From contig JAAELT010000332.1 in the NCBI GenBank assembly GCA_024226315.1, forward strand, positions 21,295 to 85,294: a stretch of 64,000 nt of DNA. The letters are read 5' to 3'. Source of the stretch: a bacterium (GTDB lineage Bacteria; Acidobacteriota; Thermoanaerobaculia; Multivoradales; J023). The translations under genes and the position numbers were made by a program. Below the pieces are notes generated by a model. It saw only the letters and a list, made by a program, of their open reading frames with translations. It searched no databases and was not told where the DNA came from. Positions 45,426-53,556 of the stretch are shown here, piece after piece. Each line of letters begins with the position of its first letter. The first letter of the stretch is position 1.

Positions 45426-46390
45426 CAGAACAGCTCCAGGCGCCAGAGGTCGTGGATGTGGACGACGCCTTCGAGCCGGCCGTCGTCGTCGCAGACGAAG
45501 AGCGAGGTGATGCGGTGGTCTTCCATCAGTTTGAGCGCGGCCGAGGCGAGCTGGTCGCGGTCGATGGTGCGCGGCGAAGGCGTCATGCATTCACCCGACG
45601 GGCGATCGACGAGCGCATCGCCCTTCTCGAGCAGGCGCCTGAGGTCACCGTCCGAAATGCAGCCCAGGAGCTTGCCGGCGTCGTCGACCACGGCAGTGAC
45701 GCCCAAGCCCTTCTTCGACATCTGGTAGATCGCCTCGCGCATCGAGGCGTCGCCGGTGACGCCGGGCAGGGCGTCGCCGGCGTGCATCAGCTCGTGGACC
45801 TTGAGCAGGCGTTTGCCCAGCCGGCCGCCGGGGTGCAGCTGGGCGAAGTCCTCGGGGGTGAAACCGCGTGCTTCGAGCAATGCCATCGCCAGAGCGTCGC
45901 CCAGGGCCAGGATGGCGGTGGTCGAGGCGGTGGGAGCGAGGTTCAGCGGGCAGGCTTCCTGGTCGATGGCGGTGCGCAGGTGGATGTCGGCGTGACGCGC
46001 CAGCGCCGAGCCAGTGTCGGCGGTGAGCGCAATCAGCGGTACGTCTAGCCGCTTGACAATCTCCACCAGGCGCAGCAGCTCCTCGGTGGAGCCCGAGAAC
46101 GAGGCGGCGATCACCGCGTCGCCCTCGGCGATCATACCCAGGTCGCCGTGGATCGCCTCGGCCGGGTGCAGGAAGAGCGCCGGCGTGCCGGTGGACGACA
46201 GCGTCGCCGCCAGCTTCTTCATGATGATGCCGCTTTTGCCCATGCCGGTGGCCACCACCCGTCCGCGGACCTCTTTCAGCATCTCGACGGCGCGGTCGAA
46301 TTCCTCGTCGAGCTGGGGCAGCAGGCCGGTGATCGCCGATGCCTCGATGCCGAGCACCCAGCGGGCGACCTCGCGCGGCGATCGACTCAT
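45425..46390 (-). CDS. kdsD: D-arabinose-5-phosphate isomerase (SIS + two CBS domains)
   Basis: ATG 46390 was chosen: it overlaps the kdsA stop, and an earlier start would translate the inserted palindromic repeat. The 321-residue enzyme has a SIS domain (VVATGMGKSGIIMKKLAATL near 44, SGSTEELLRLV near 95) with the conserved PTxST motif as APTASTTAILALGDALA near 147, then two CBS domains (about 200-255 and 268-321). It turns ribulose-5-phosphate into arabinose-5-phosphate for Kdo synthesis. Confidence 0.94.
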   Translation of the reverse strand: MSRSPREVARWVLGIEASAITGLLPQLDEEFDRAVEMLKEVRGRVVATGMGKSGIIMKKLAATLSSTGTPALFLHPAEAIHGDLGMIAEGDAVIAASFSGSTEELLRLVEIVKRLDVPLIALTADTGSALARHADIHLRTAIDQEACPLNLAPTASTTAILALGDALAMALLEARGFTPEDFAQLHPGGRLGKRLLKVHELMHAGDALPGVTGDASMREAIYQMSKKGLGVTAVVDDAGKLLGCISDGDLRRLLEKGDALVDRPSGECMTPSPRTIDRDQLASAALKLMEDHRITSLFVCDDDGRLEGVVHIHDLWRLELF

Positions 46391-47247
46391 GCTCTTTCTT
46401 CCCCCCTTTGAAAAAGGGGGGATCGAGGGGGGATTTGCAACGCCCGCCAAATCGCCGCCAGCGACGCGAGCAGCGCCTCGGCACGCGCCGGCGGCAACTG
46501 GGTGGTGGCGTCGGACAGGGCGCGCTCGGGATCGGGGTGGATTTCGACGAAGACGCCGTCGGCGCCGGCGGCCACGGCGGCACGCGCCAGCGGCTCGGCG
46601 TACTCGCGGGCGCCGCCGGTCTGCTCGCCACCGCCGGGCAGTTGCAGCGAGTGGGTGACGTCGAACACCACCGGGATGTCTTCGCGGTGCAGCATCTCGA
46701 AGGCACGCATGTCGACCACCAGGTTGTTGTAGCCGAAGCTGTAGCCGCGCTCGGTGACGAAGACCCGCTGAGCCCCCGCGCGGCGCGCTTTCTCCACCGC
46801 CCGGGGCAGGTCACCAGGGGCCAGGAACTGGCCTTTCTTGATGTTCACCGTCCGTCCGGTCTCGGCCGCCGCGGTGATCAGGTCGGTCTGGCGGCAGAGG
46901 AAGGCAGGGATCTGCAGCACATCCGCCACCTCGGCCACCCGGGCGCACTGGTGGGGCTCGTGGACGTCGGTCAGGATCGGCAGGTCAGTCGCTTCCTTCG
47001 CGCGCTCGAGGATGCCGAGCGCCTCTTCGAAGCCGATGCCACGGAAGCTGTCGAACGACGAACGATTGGCCTTGTCGAACGACGACTTGAAAATCATCGG
47101 CAGCCCCAGCCGCTCGCCGATGCCCTTCACCGTCGCCGCCACGCCCAGTACCAGCTCTTCGCTCTCCACCGCGCAGGGTCCGGCGATCACCGGCAGCTCG
47201 CCGCCACCGAGCACGACGCCGGGTGCGATCTCGATCGGGTTCGGCAT
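46387..47247 (-). CDS. kdsA: 3-deoxy-8-phosphooctulonate synthase
   Basis: The 286-residue enzyme condenses arabinose-5-phosphate with PEP. Signatures are VIAGPCAVESEE near 19, IFKSSFDKANRSSFDSFRG near 52, ILTDVHEPHQ near 94 and IPAFLCRQTDL near 112. The C-terminal 14 or so residues (IPPRSPLFQRGEERA) are encoded by an inserted interspersed repeat rather than by native kdsA sequence, yet the frame and the ATGA overlap with kdsD are preserved. Confidence 0.95.
   Translation of the reverse strand: MPNPIEIAPGVVLGGGELPVIAGPCAVESEELVLGVAATVKGIGERLGLPMIFKSSFDKANRSSFDSFRGIGFEEALGILERAKEATDLPILTDVHEPHQCARVAEVADVLQIPAFLCRQTDLITAAAETGRTVNIKKGQFLAPGDLPRAVEKARRAGAQRVFVTERGYSFGYNNLVVDMRAFEMLHREDIPVVFDVTHSLQLPGGGEQTGGAREYAEPLARAAVAAGADGVFVEIHPDPERALSDATTQLPPARAEALLASLAAIWRALQIPPRSPLFQRGEERA
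46398..46435. repeat. Interspersed palindromic repeat, copy 2, inside the kdsA 3' end
   Basis: The element is the inverted counterpart of the one at 25891-25929, with two differences. It has C6-TTTGA-AAAAA-G6 hairpin arms and a following GATCGAGGGGGG. Here it supplies the last codons of kdsA. Confidence 0.8.
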
Positions 47248-47250
47248 GCC

Positions 47251-48915
47251 CTAGGCGATCACCTTGACCGCCGGCACCTCGGCCCGCTCCTTGGCACGCT
47301 CCGGGTGCTCCTGCCGGCGCCGTTTCTCCTCCAGGGCGGCGCCGATGTAGGACACGAACAGCGGGTGCGGATCGGTGGGCCGGCTCTTGTACTCGGGGTG
47401 GAACTGACAGCCGAGGTACCACGGGTGATCGGGCAGCTCGACCATCTCGACGAACTTGCCGTCCGGGCTCATGCCCGAGACGATCAGGCCGCCCTCGACC
47501 AGCGCAGGGAGGTACTTCTGGTTGACCTCGTAGCGGTGCCGATGGCGTTCGTTGATGTCCTCGTGGTCGTAGATCTCCCGCGCCCGCGTGCCCTCGGTGA
47601 GCCTGCAGGGGTAGGTGCCCAGGCGCATGGTGCCGCCCAGGTCGTCGACGCCGAGCAAGTCGCGCAGCTTGTAGATCACCGGATCGGGGGTCGACTCCAC
47701 GAACTCGGTCGAGGCAGCGTGGCGGATGCCGCAGACGTTGCGCGCGTATTCGACCACCATCAGCTGCATGCCCCAGCAGATGCCGAAGCACGGCACCTTC
47801 TGCTCGCGGGCGTAGCGGATGGCGTGCATCTTGCCGTTTGAGCCGCGCTCGCCGAAACCGATCGGCACCACGATACCGTCGACCTCGAAGATCTCGTGCG
47901 GCCACTGGCCCTCCTCGATTTCCTCGGCGCTGATGTAGACCAGCTCGGTCTTGGTGCCGTTGGCGATGCCGCCGTGAACCAGCGCTTCGTTGAGGCTCTT
48001 GTAGGCGTCGGCCAGCTCGACGTACTTGCCGACGATGCCGATCCGCACGTGGTCTTGCGGGTTCTTGAACCTGCGGACCAGGTCTTCCCATTCGGACATG
48101 TCGCGGTTGTTGTGGGGCAGGTTCAGCAATTCGATCAGCCGCTCGTCCAGACCTTCGCGGCAGAAATGTAGCGGCACCTCGTAGATCCACTCGACGTCCT
48201 GCGCGGCGATCACCTGGTCGACGTCGACATTGCAGAACAATGCGATCTTGCGCCGCAGCTCGTCGGGCAGCGGCCGGTCGACCCGGCACAGCAGAACGTC
48301 GGGCGAGATGCCGATGGCGCGCAGCTCGCGCACCGAGTGCTGGGTCGGCTTGGTCTTGAGCTCGTCGGCGGCGGCGATGAAGGGCACCAGGGTGAGGTGG
48401 ATGTCGACCGCGTTGAAGCGCCCGAGCTCCTGGCGCAGCTGGCGGATGGCCTCGAGGAAGGGGAGCGATTCGATGTCGCCGACGGTGCCGCCGATCTCGA
48501 CGATCACCACGTCGTGACCATCGGCCAGGCGTCGCATGCTGTCCTTGATCTCGTCGGTGACGTGCGGGATCACCTGCACCGTCTTACCCAGGTAGTCGCC
48601 GCGCCGCTCCTTGTTGATCACCGCCTCGTAGATCTTGCCGGTGGTGAAGTTGTGGCGCTTGGAGGTGACGGTGTGGGTGAAGCGCTCGTAGTGGCCCAGA
48701 TCGAGGTCGGTCTCGGCGCCGTCGTCGGTCACGAACACCTCTCCGTGCTGGTACGGAGACATGGTTCCCGGGTCGACGTTGACGTAGGGGTCGAGCTTCA
48801 TCAAGGTGACGTTGAAGCCGCGCGCTTCGAGGATCGCCCCGACCGATGCCGCGGCGACGCCTTTGCCCAGAGAGGAGACGACGCCGCCGGTGACGAAGAT
48901 GAATTTGGTGGTCAT
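47251..48915 (-). CDS. pyrG: CTP synthase
   Basis: The 554-residue enzyme has an N-terminal synthase domain (KFIFVTGGVVSSLGKGVAAA; VEIGGTVGDIES near 140) and a C-terminal class I glutaminase domain (Cys in FGICWGMQLMV near 383; His-Glu in GCQFHPEYKSRP near 516). It makes CTP from UTP. Its place between kdsA and kdsB fits, because KdsB consumes CTP to activate Kdo. Three bases separate it from kdsA. Confidence 0.96.
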   Translation of the reverse strand: MTTKFIFVTGGVVSSLGKGVAAASVGAILEARGFNVTLMKLDPYVNVDPGTMSPYQHGEVFVTDDGAETDLDLGHYERFTHTVTSKRHNFTTGKIYEAVINKERRGDYLGKTVQVIPHVTDEIKDSMRRLADGHDVVIVEIGGTVGDIESLPFLEAIRQLRQELGRFNAVDIHLTLVPFIAAADELKTKPTQHSVRELRAIGISPDVLLCRVDRPLPDELRRKIALFCNVDVDQVIAAQDVEWIYEVPLHFCREGLDERLIELLNLPHNNRDMSEWEDLVRRFKNPQDHVRIGIVGKYVELADAYKSLNEALVHGGIANGTKTELVYISAEEIEEGQWPHEIFEVDGIVVPIGFGERGSNGKMHAIRYAREQKVPCFGICWGMQLMVVEYARNVCGIRHAASTEFVESTPDPVIYKLRDLLGVDDLGGTMRLGTYPCRLTEGTRAREIYDHEDINERHRHRYEVNQKYLPALVEGGLIVSGMSPDGKFVEMVELPDHPWYLGCQFHPEYKSRPTDPHPLFVSYIGAALEEKRRRQEHPERAKERAEVPAVKVIA

Positions 48916-48939
48916 TTTCTCGATTCCTGCCTGTAGTGA

Positions 48940-49710
48940 TCACGGTTTTGGCCGGTGGAAACCGGCGCGGTCCGGCGGTGCACTCGCCATGATCCGGGCT
49001 TCCGCCCGGGCGAGGTCCTCGGGAGTGTCGACACCCGGCTCGGCCGAGTCGATTTCGAGCACGCGGATGGGGATGCCGTGCTCGAGCGCGCGCAGCTGCT
49101 CGAGTGCCTCGCTGCGTTCGAGCGGCGTCGGTTCGAGCCCAGCGAGCCGCAGCAGCACGTCCTTTCGGTAGCCGTAGATGCCCACGTGGGCCAGCCGTTC
49201 GGCCGCCTCCTCGCGGCGCGGGTGGGGGATCCCGGCGCGGCTGAAGTAGAGCGCGTGGCCGCCACGGCCGCGCACCACCTTGACCACGTTCGGGTCCGCG
49301 AAGTCCCGATCCGAGGCGGGGGAAGCGAGGGTCACCATCGCTTCGTCGGGATGCTCGCGCAGGTGGCGGGCGACCTTCTCGACCGCGCCCGGGTCGATCA
49401 ACGGTTCGTCGCCCTGGATGTTGACGATCGCCGTGGCGTCCCAGCTTCGGGCGGCGTGAGCGATCCGGTCGGTGCCCGAGGCGCACTCGGCCGGGGTCAT
49501 CTCGCACTCGCCGCCGAAGCCCGCCACCGCCTCGGCCACACGCTCGTCGTCGGTCAGTACCACCACCCGCGCCAGGCTCGGGGCCTGCTGGCAGCGACGG
49601 TAGACGTGCTCGATCATCGGCCGGCCGGCGAGCGGGCGCAGCGGCTTGCCGGGGAGCCGCACGGAGGCGTAGCGCGCCGGGATGGCGCCGAGGATGCAGT
49701 CCGCGGGCAT
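48940..49710 (-). CDS. kdsB: 3-deoxy-manno-octulosonate cytidylyltransferase
   Basis: ATG 49710 leads directly into ILGAIPARYASVRLPGKPL, the nucleotide-binding start of KdsB; codons further upstream are non-conserved. The 256-residue protein has VVLTDDERVAEA near 48, NIQGDEPLI near 95 and FSRAGIPHPR near 140. It forms CMP-Kdo for lipid A glycosylation, which implies an outer membrane with LPS. It is the first gene of the kdsB-pyrG-kdsA-kdsD-kdsC run. Confidence 0.94.
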   Translation of the reverse strand: MPADCILGAIPARYASVRLPGKPLRPLAGRPMIEHVYRRCQQAPSLARVVVLTDDERVAEAVAGFGGECEMTPAECASGTDRIAHAARSWDATAIVNIQGDEPLIDPGAVEKVARHLREHPDEAMVTLASPASDRDFADPNVVKVVRGRGGHALYFSRAGIPHPRREEAAERLAHVGIYGYRKDVLLRLAGLEPTPLERSEALEQLRALEHGIPIRVLEIDSAEPGVDTPEDLARAEARIMASAPPDRAGFHRPKP

Positions 49711-49862
49711 GAGGCTTCCAGGGGATCGACGGTCAGAGGGATCGCCCGAGCGGGACGACTGTAGACTGGTTCGAGGGGTGCACGTCTCAATGTATCGCCT
49801 GACGGGAGACGCGTCAACGTCTGGTGGGCTGGACCCCAACGGGTGTTAAGATCCGCGATCCC

Positions 49863-51107
49863 ATGAGCTCGCCCAAGGTCAGCGGGGGTCGGGAGCGCTT
49901 CCTGCTCGGCGCGGGCATCGTGCTGATCCTCCTCGGTCTCCTCACCAACGAGATCTTCCTGGCCCGGATGGTGGCGGAGGAGGGTACGCTGCGTTCGGGG
50001 GTGGTCTTGAACGCGGTGCGCGCCGTCTCTCTGATGCTGATCGCCGCCGGCGTTGCGATCTCCGTGCTTCGCCGCCGGGAGATCGCGGTCAACCTGCTCC
50101 TGGCACTCGTCAGCGCCCTGGTGTTCGGCCTGCTGGGCGGTGAGCTCCTGCTGCGCGCCGCGATCGCCCTGGGAGCCGAGAGCGTGCGCGATCCGCGCCT
50201 CTATGGCGGTTGGCTCGACGACGACGACCAGTGGAAGCTGCGCTACCGCTGGCAGGAGAAGACGCGCTCGGCGCTCGCCGAGTCGGGCTTCGAACATCAC
50301 CCCCGGTACGGCTGGGTGGCGACTGGCACGCCCGCGACGGGTGGACGGGCCGTGCTCCTCTACGGCGACTCGTTCGCGCACGGGGTCGAGCCCACGCCCG
50401 AGCCGATGCGGCTGGCTGGCCAGCTCGATTCGAACCTGCCGGAGCTGCCGGTGATCGACTACGCGGTGTCCGGCTACGGCGTCGGCCAGACCTACCTGCG
50501 CTTCCGCGAGACCCACGGCGACTACGACCGGCCGACCATCGTTTTCGGGGTGATGACGCTCGACCTCGATCGTTCGATCCTGACGGTGCGCGATGCTCCG
50601 AAGCCCTACTTCACCGTCGAAGACGGCGAGCTGGTGCTGGCCGGTCCACCGCTGCCCGCGCAGCCGGAGATCTGGCACCGTGAGCATCCGCCGGAGCTGT
50701 GGAGCTACCTGGCGGCGTTTGTGAAGCGGCGGCTGCGGCTGGCCATGGGGCCGGGCGCGGAGACCGAGATCCCCTATCGTCGGGCGGAGAAGATGCGGCT
50801 CAACCGCGCGATCCTGGGAGCGGCCGTCGCCGAGGCCGAGGAGCACGACCTGCCGCTCGTCTTCGTCGTCTTCTACCCGCTATGGCAGCTCGAGTCCGAG
50901 GGCTGGCGCGAGGTCTTCCTGAGGGAAGAGCTGGAGCGCCTCGGAGCGCGGGTTCTCGATACCGGGACCGTGCTGCGGACCGCCGCCGCGTCGAGCCCCG
51001 GAGGGCTCGACGACTTCTACCATCCCGCGCCCAACAACCATCCCAACGAGGCCGGCTACCGACTGGTGGCCGAAGCCCTGGCGGAGATGTTGTACGTTAA
51101 GCCCTGA
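49863..51107 (+). CDS. Membrane-anchored SGNH/GDSL-type hydrolase
   Basis: From ATG 49863 the 414-residue protein has two N-terminal membrane helices (about residues 14-32 and 47-100 region with a further hydrophobic stretch) and then an SGNH domain. The block I Ser is in LLYGDSFAHGV near 164, block II Gly in SGYGVGQTYL near 203, and the C-terminal Asp/His in DDFYHPAPNNHPNEAGY near 382. Such enzymes often add or remove acyl groups on cell-surface glycans, but the substrate here is not known. It shares one base with the next gene. Confidence 0.7.
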   Translation: MSSPKVSGGRERFLLGAGIVLILLGLLTNEIFLARMVAEEGTLRSGVVLNAVRAVSLMLIAAGVAISVLRRREIAVNLLLALVSALVFGLLGGELLLRAAIALGAESVRDPRLYGGWLDDDDQWKLRYRWQEKTRSALAESGFEHHPRYGWVATGTPATGGRAVLLYGDSFAHGVEPTPEPMRLAGQLDSNLPELPVIDYAVSGYGVGQTYLRFRETHGDYDRPTIVFGVMTLDLDRSILTVRDAPKPYFTVEDGELVLAGPPLPAQPEIWHREHPPELWSYLAAFVKRRLRLAMGPGAETEIPYRRAEKMRLNRAILGAAVAEAEEHDLPLVFVVFYPLWQLESEGWREVFLREELERLGARVLDTGTVLRTAAASSPGGLDDFYHPAPNNHPNEAGYRLVAEALAEMLYVKP

Positions 51108-52255
51108 TGTCTGGGAAGCACGATCGCTGGTCCTGGCGCGCGCGCCCTCTGCGGTTCTTTATCGGGGTCCTGCTGCTGGCCCTCGCCGCCGCCGCCACCG
51201 AGCGGCTCGTGGCGGGCCTGCGAACCCGTTTTCTCGAGACCGGCAACGGAGCGTGCTGGATGTGGGCGGCGGGCGACTATGGTGACGGCCGGCCGCTGGC
51301 CTTCTACGCCGCGCGCGACCTATGGCTGGACCTGCCCGACCAGCCGGCGCGGATCGCGATCGTCGCCGACGAGACCTACCTGCTCTACGTCAATGGCCGG
51401 CGGGTGGGCGCCGGCTCCTACCGCCCCGGAGCGCCGGTCGACGAGTACGATGTCTCCCACCTGCTGCAGGTCGGCGTCAACCGGCTCCTGGTGGAGTTGC
51501 GCAGCAGCCGGGGGGCGGGTGGCTTGCTCGCCGAGCTGGCGATCGGCAGCGGGAACGACCCGCGCCTGGTGGTGACGGACGACGAATGGCGGATCTTCCG
51601 GCGCCACGACCCCGGCCTGCTCGGCGGCTGGTCGGCGCTCGAGGGCGGCGAGGCCCCCCAGGTCTGGCAGCGCTCGCCCACCGGCCGCTGGCGCCTGGGC
51701 GAGACCCGCCGAAGGCGCCCGATCCCGTTCGAGGAAGCGTCGGCCCCCGACCGGCGCGCGCCACTCGCCTTCCAGCTCCTCAACAGCGATTCATGGCAGG
51801 AGCTCGACTGGTCGAGGCGCCGGATTCCGGCTATCGGGCCCCAGCAGATCTACGATTTCGGCGAGGAGGTCGAGGGCATCCTGTCTTTCGACCTGACTGC
51901 CGCGACCGGCCGCCCGGGGCTGCTCTACTTCGATTTCGAGCCCCCTGACCCGCGAGGCCGCCGGCCCGACGAGGTGATCCTCCCGGTTCCCGGCAGGCGC
52001 TATTGGGAGGACGCTTTCCCGCGTCGCTTCCGCTACGTGCTGGTGGTCGGAGTCGAGCCCTACAGCCGGATGCAGGTCGATCTCCTGCCGCCGGACCTGG
52101 CGCGCGAGCTGGCGCTGCCCGAAGGCAACCACGACGGGGTCTTCGGCGTCGAGCCGCCTCGCTCGTACTCCAAGACCGAGGAAGACGTCTGGAACGGACT
52201 GGGGAAACGCGAGGATCACTCGACCGGCTTGACCGGGTCGAACGGCTCCACCTGA
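51107..52255 (+). CDS. Membrane-anchored protein with glycoside-binding (rhamnosidase N-terminal-like) domain
   Basis: The 382-residue protein has one N-terminal membrane segment (FFIGVLLLALAAAATERLVAG). Residues 80-150 resemble the jelly-roll domain at the start of bacterial alpha-L-rhamnosidases: ETYLLYVNGRRVGAGSYRPG, then YDVSHLLQVGVNRLLVEL. No catalytic glycosidase domain follows. It probably works with the upstream SGNH protein at the cell surface. The 3' end overlaps the convergent gene by 40 bases. Confidence 0.55.
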   Translation: MSGKHDRWSWRARPLRFFIGVLLLALAAAATERLVAGLRTRFLETGNGACWMWAAGDYGDGRPLAFYAARDLWLDLPDQPARIAIVADETYLLYVNGRRVGAGSYRPGAPVDEYDVSHLLQVGVNRLLVELRSSRGAGGLLAELAIGSGNDPRLVVTDDEWRIFRRHDPGLLGGWSALEGGEAPQVWQRSPTGRWRLGETRRRRPIPFEEASAPDRRAPLAFQLLNSDSWQELDWSRRRIPAIGPQQIYDFGEEVEGILSFDLTAATGRPGLLYFDFEPPDPRGRRPDEVILPVPGRRYWEDAFPRRFRYVLVVGVEPYSRMQVDLLPPDLARELALPEGNHDGVFGVEPPRSYSKTEEDVWNGLGKREDHSTGLTGSNGST

Positions 52256-52866
52256 TCGAGCTTGCCGTCCTCGAAACGGTAGACCTGGCCGGCTTCGAAG
52301 TACCACCAGGCCGATTCCCCGCTGCCGTCCGCCGCCTCGGCGTCGAGGCGGTCGGGCCGGCCCTGGTCCTGGTAGACGCGCTGCTCGTCACCTGATGCAC
52401 GGCCGTCGAGGAAGCGGCGCAACCAGTCGAGATAGCTGACGGCCTCGACCTGAAGCGGCACGGTTGCCGGCTCGCCCCGTTTCAACTGATCGGTGATTTC
52501 GGCGCGGGCCAGCACCTCGTAGTCGTCCTTCCCGCCCCTCTTGACCGGCACGCCGACCGCCAGAGCGAAGGTGTTGTAGTAGCCGTCCCAGCGCCAGTCG
52601 TGCAGATACTGCCCGTCGACCGTCGTGGTCACCGGGATCCGCAGGGTGTTGGTCGACGTCCGGCGGAATTTCCGCCAGTTGAAGCGGGTGTGCGAGAGCT
52701 CGAGCAGTACGGTGACGCCGGTGATCGCCGCGCCGTCAGGTCCGCTCACCCGGCCGCTGATCAAGACGTGATCGCCCTTGTCATAGCGGGCGCCGTGGGC
52801 CGCTGCCGCCGCAATCAGGAGCAGCAGCATCGCAATGCCGGTGACCAGCGTGGCTCGGGCGCTCAT
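52216..52866 (-). CDS. Secreted protein with carboxypeptidase-regulatory-like beta-sandwich
   Basis: The 216-residue protein has a signal peptide (ATLVTGIAMLLLLIAAAAAHG). Residues 32-125 look like a CarboxypepD-regulatory/Ig-like fold: VLISGRVSGPDGAAITGVTV, then DGQYLHDW and a run of strands. The rest is charged and without motif. Its ATG overlaps the upstream LolA-like gene stop by four bases, so the two are coupled. Confidence 0.55.
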   Translation of the reverse strand: MSARATLVTGIAMLLLLIAAAAAHGARYDKGDHVLISGRVSGPDGAAITGVTVLLELSHTRFNWRKFRRTSTNTLRIPVTTTVDGQYLHDWRWDGYYNTFALAVGVPVKRGGKDDYEVLARAEITDQLKRGEPATVPLQVEAVSYLDWLRRFLDGRASGDEQRVYQDQGRPDRLDAEAADGSGESAWWYFEAGQVYRFEDGKLDQVEPFDPVKPVE

Positions 52867-53492
52867 TCTTCTGTCCATTCGACGTCCTGGGGAGGTTGGA
52901 ACAGCGCCGTGTGCGCGAGCCGTTGGTAGTCGGTGATCTCGAACCGGGTGAGGTTGCCTTCCTCGTCGGTGTATTCCATACCGGTCACCCGCATCGAAAC
53001 CGGCTCCAGCCGGATCTTGGCGCTGAAGCCGCGGGGAGAGTCCGGCGGCAGAGCCAGGTTGATCTCGTAGGTACCGTCGTCGAGCTTTGCGTTGCTGGCG
53101 ACATAGCGCTCCTTGAGCTTGGCGACCTCCACCAGCAGCAGGTCGAGGCCGGGCTCTTCCTCCGGCTCGATCCGGTAGTGCCGCCCGCCCGACTCGTCCT
53201 CGTTCCAGAAATAGATCTCTTCGTTGCATAGCAGGAAGCTCTTGGCCTGGGGCTCCTCGTAGTTCCACCTCAGACAGTCGGGGAGCCAGATCGAAAGGTG
53301 CCCACTCTCGTGGTCGCCGTCGCTGAAGCCGGCCGGGATGTAGGTCTGGCGGAACTTGCCGGTGATCGGGCCGCTCTTCTGCAGGTCGTCGCGCAGGTTC
53401 TCGAGCAGCTCCCAGGGGCTGAGTGCATCGGCCGCCGGCGCGGCGAGCAGGCCGGTCACCAGCAGGACGAGGGATCTGGCGATTCGTTTCAT
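52863..53492 (-). CDS. LolA-like outer-membrane lipoprotein carrier
   Basis: ATG 53492 has GAGG 7 bases upstream. The 209-residue protein has a signal peptide (KRIARSLVLLVTGLLAAPAADA) and then the LolA pattern: ITGKFRQTYIP near 42, SGHLSIWLPDCLRWNYEEP near 61 in two adjoining blocks, and FLLCNEEIYFWNED near 84. LolA shuttles lipoproteins across the periplasm. Most LolA proteins have no Cys pair here; the two Cys could form a disulfide. Confidence 0.75.
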   Translation of the reverse strand: MKRIARSLVLLVTGLLAAPAADALSPWELLENLRDDLQKSGPITGKFRQTYIPAGFSDGDHESGHLSIWLPDCLRWNYEEPQAKSFLLCNEEIYFWNEDESGGRHYRIEPEEEPGLDLLLVEVAKLKERYVASNAKLDDGTYEINLALPPDSPRGFSAKIRLEPVSMRVTGMEYTDEEGNLTRFEITDYQRLAHTALFQPPQDVEWTEE

Positions 53493-53556
53493 GATCATGC
53501 CTCGGGTACGGGCTCGCATGGTGCCTGGTGCCGGCCGTGTTCAGTGCCGGCCGTAT

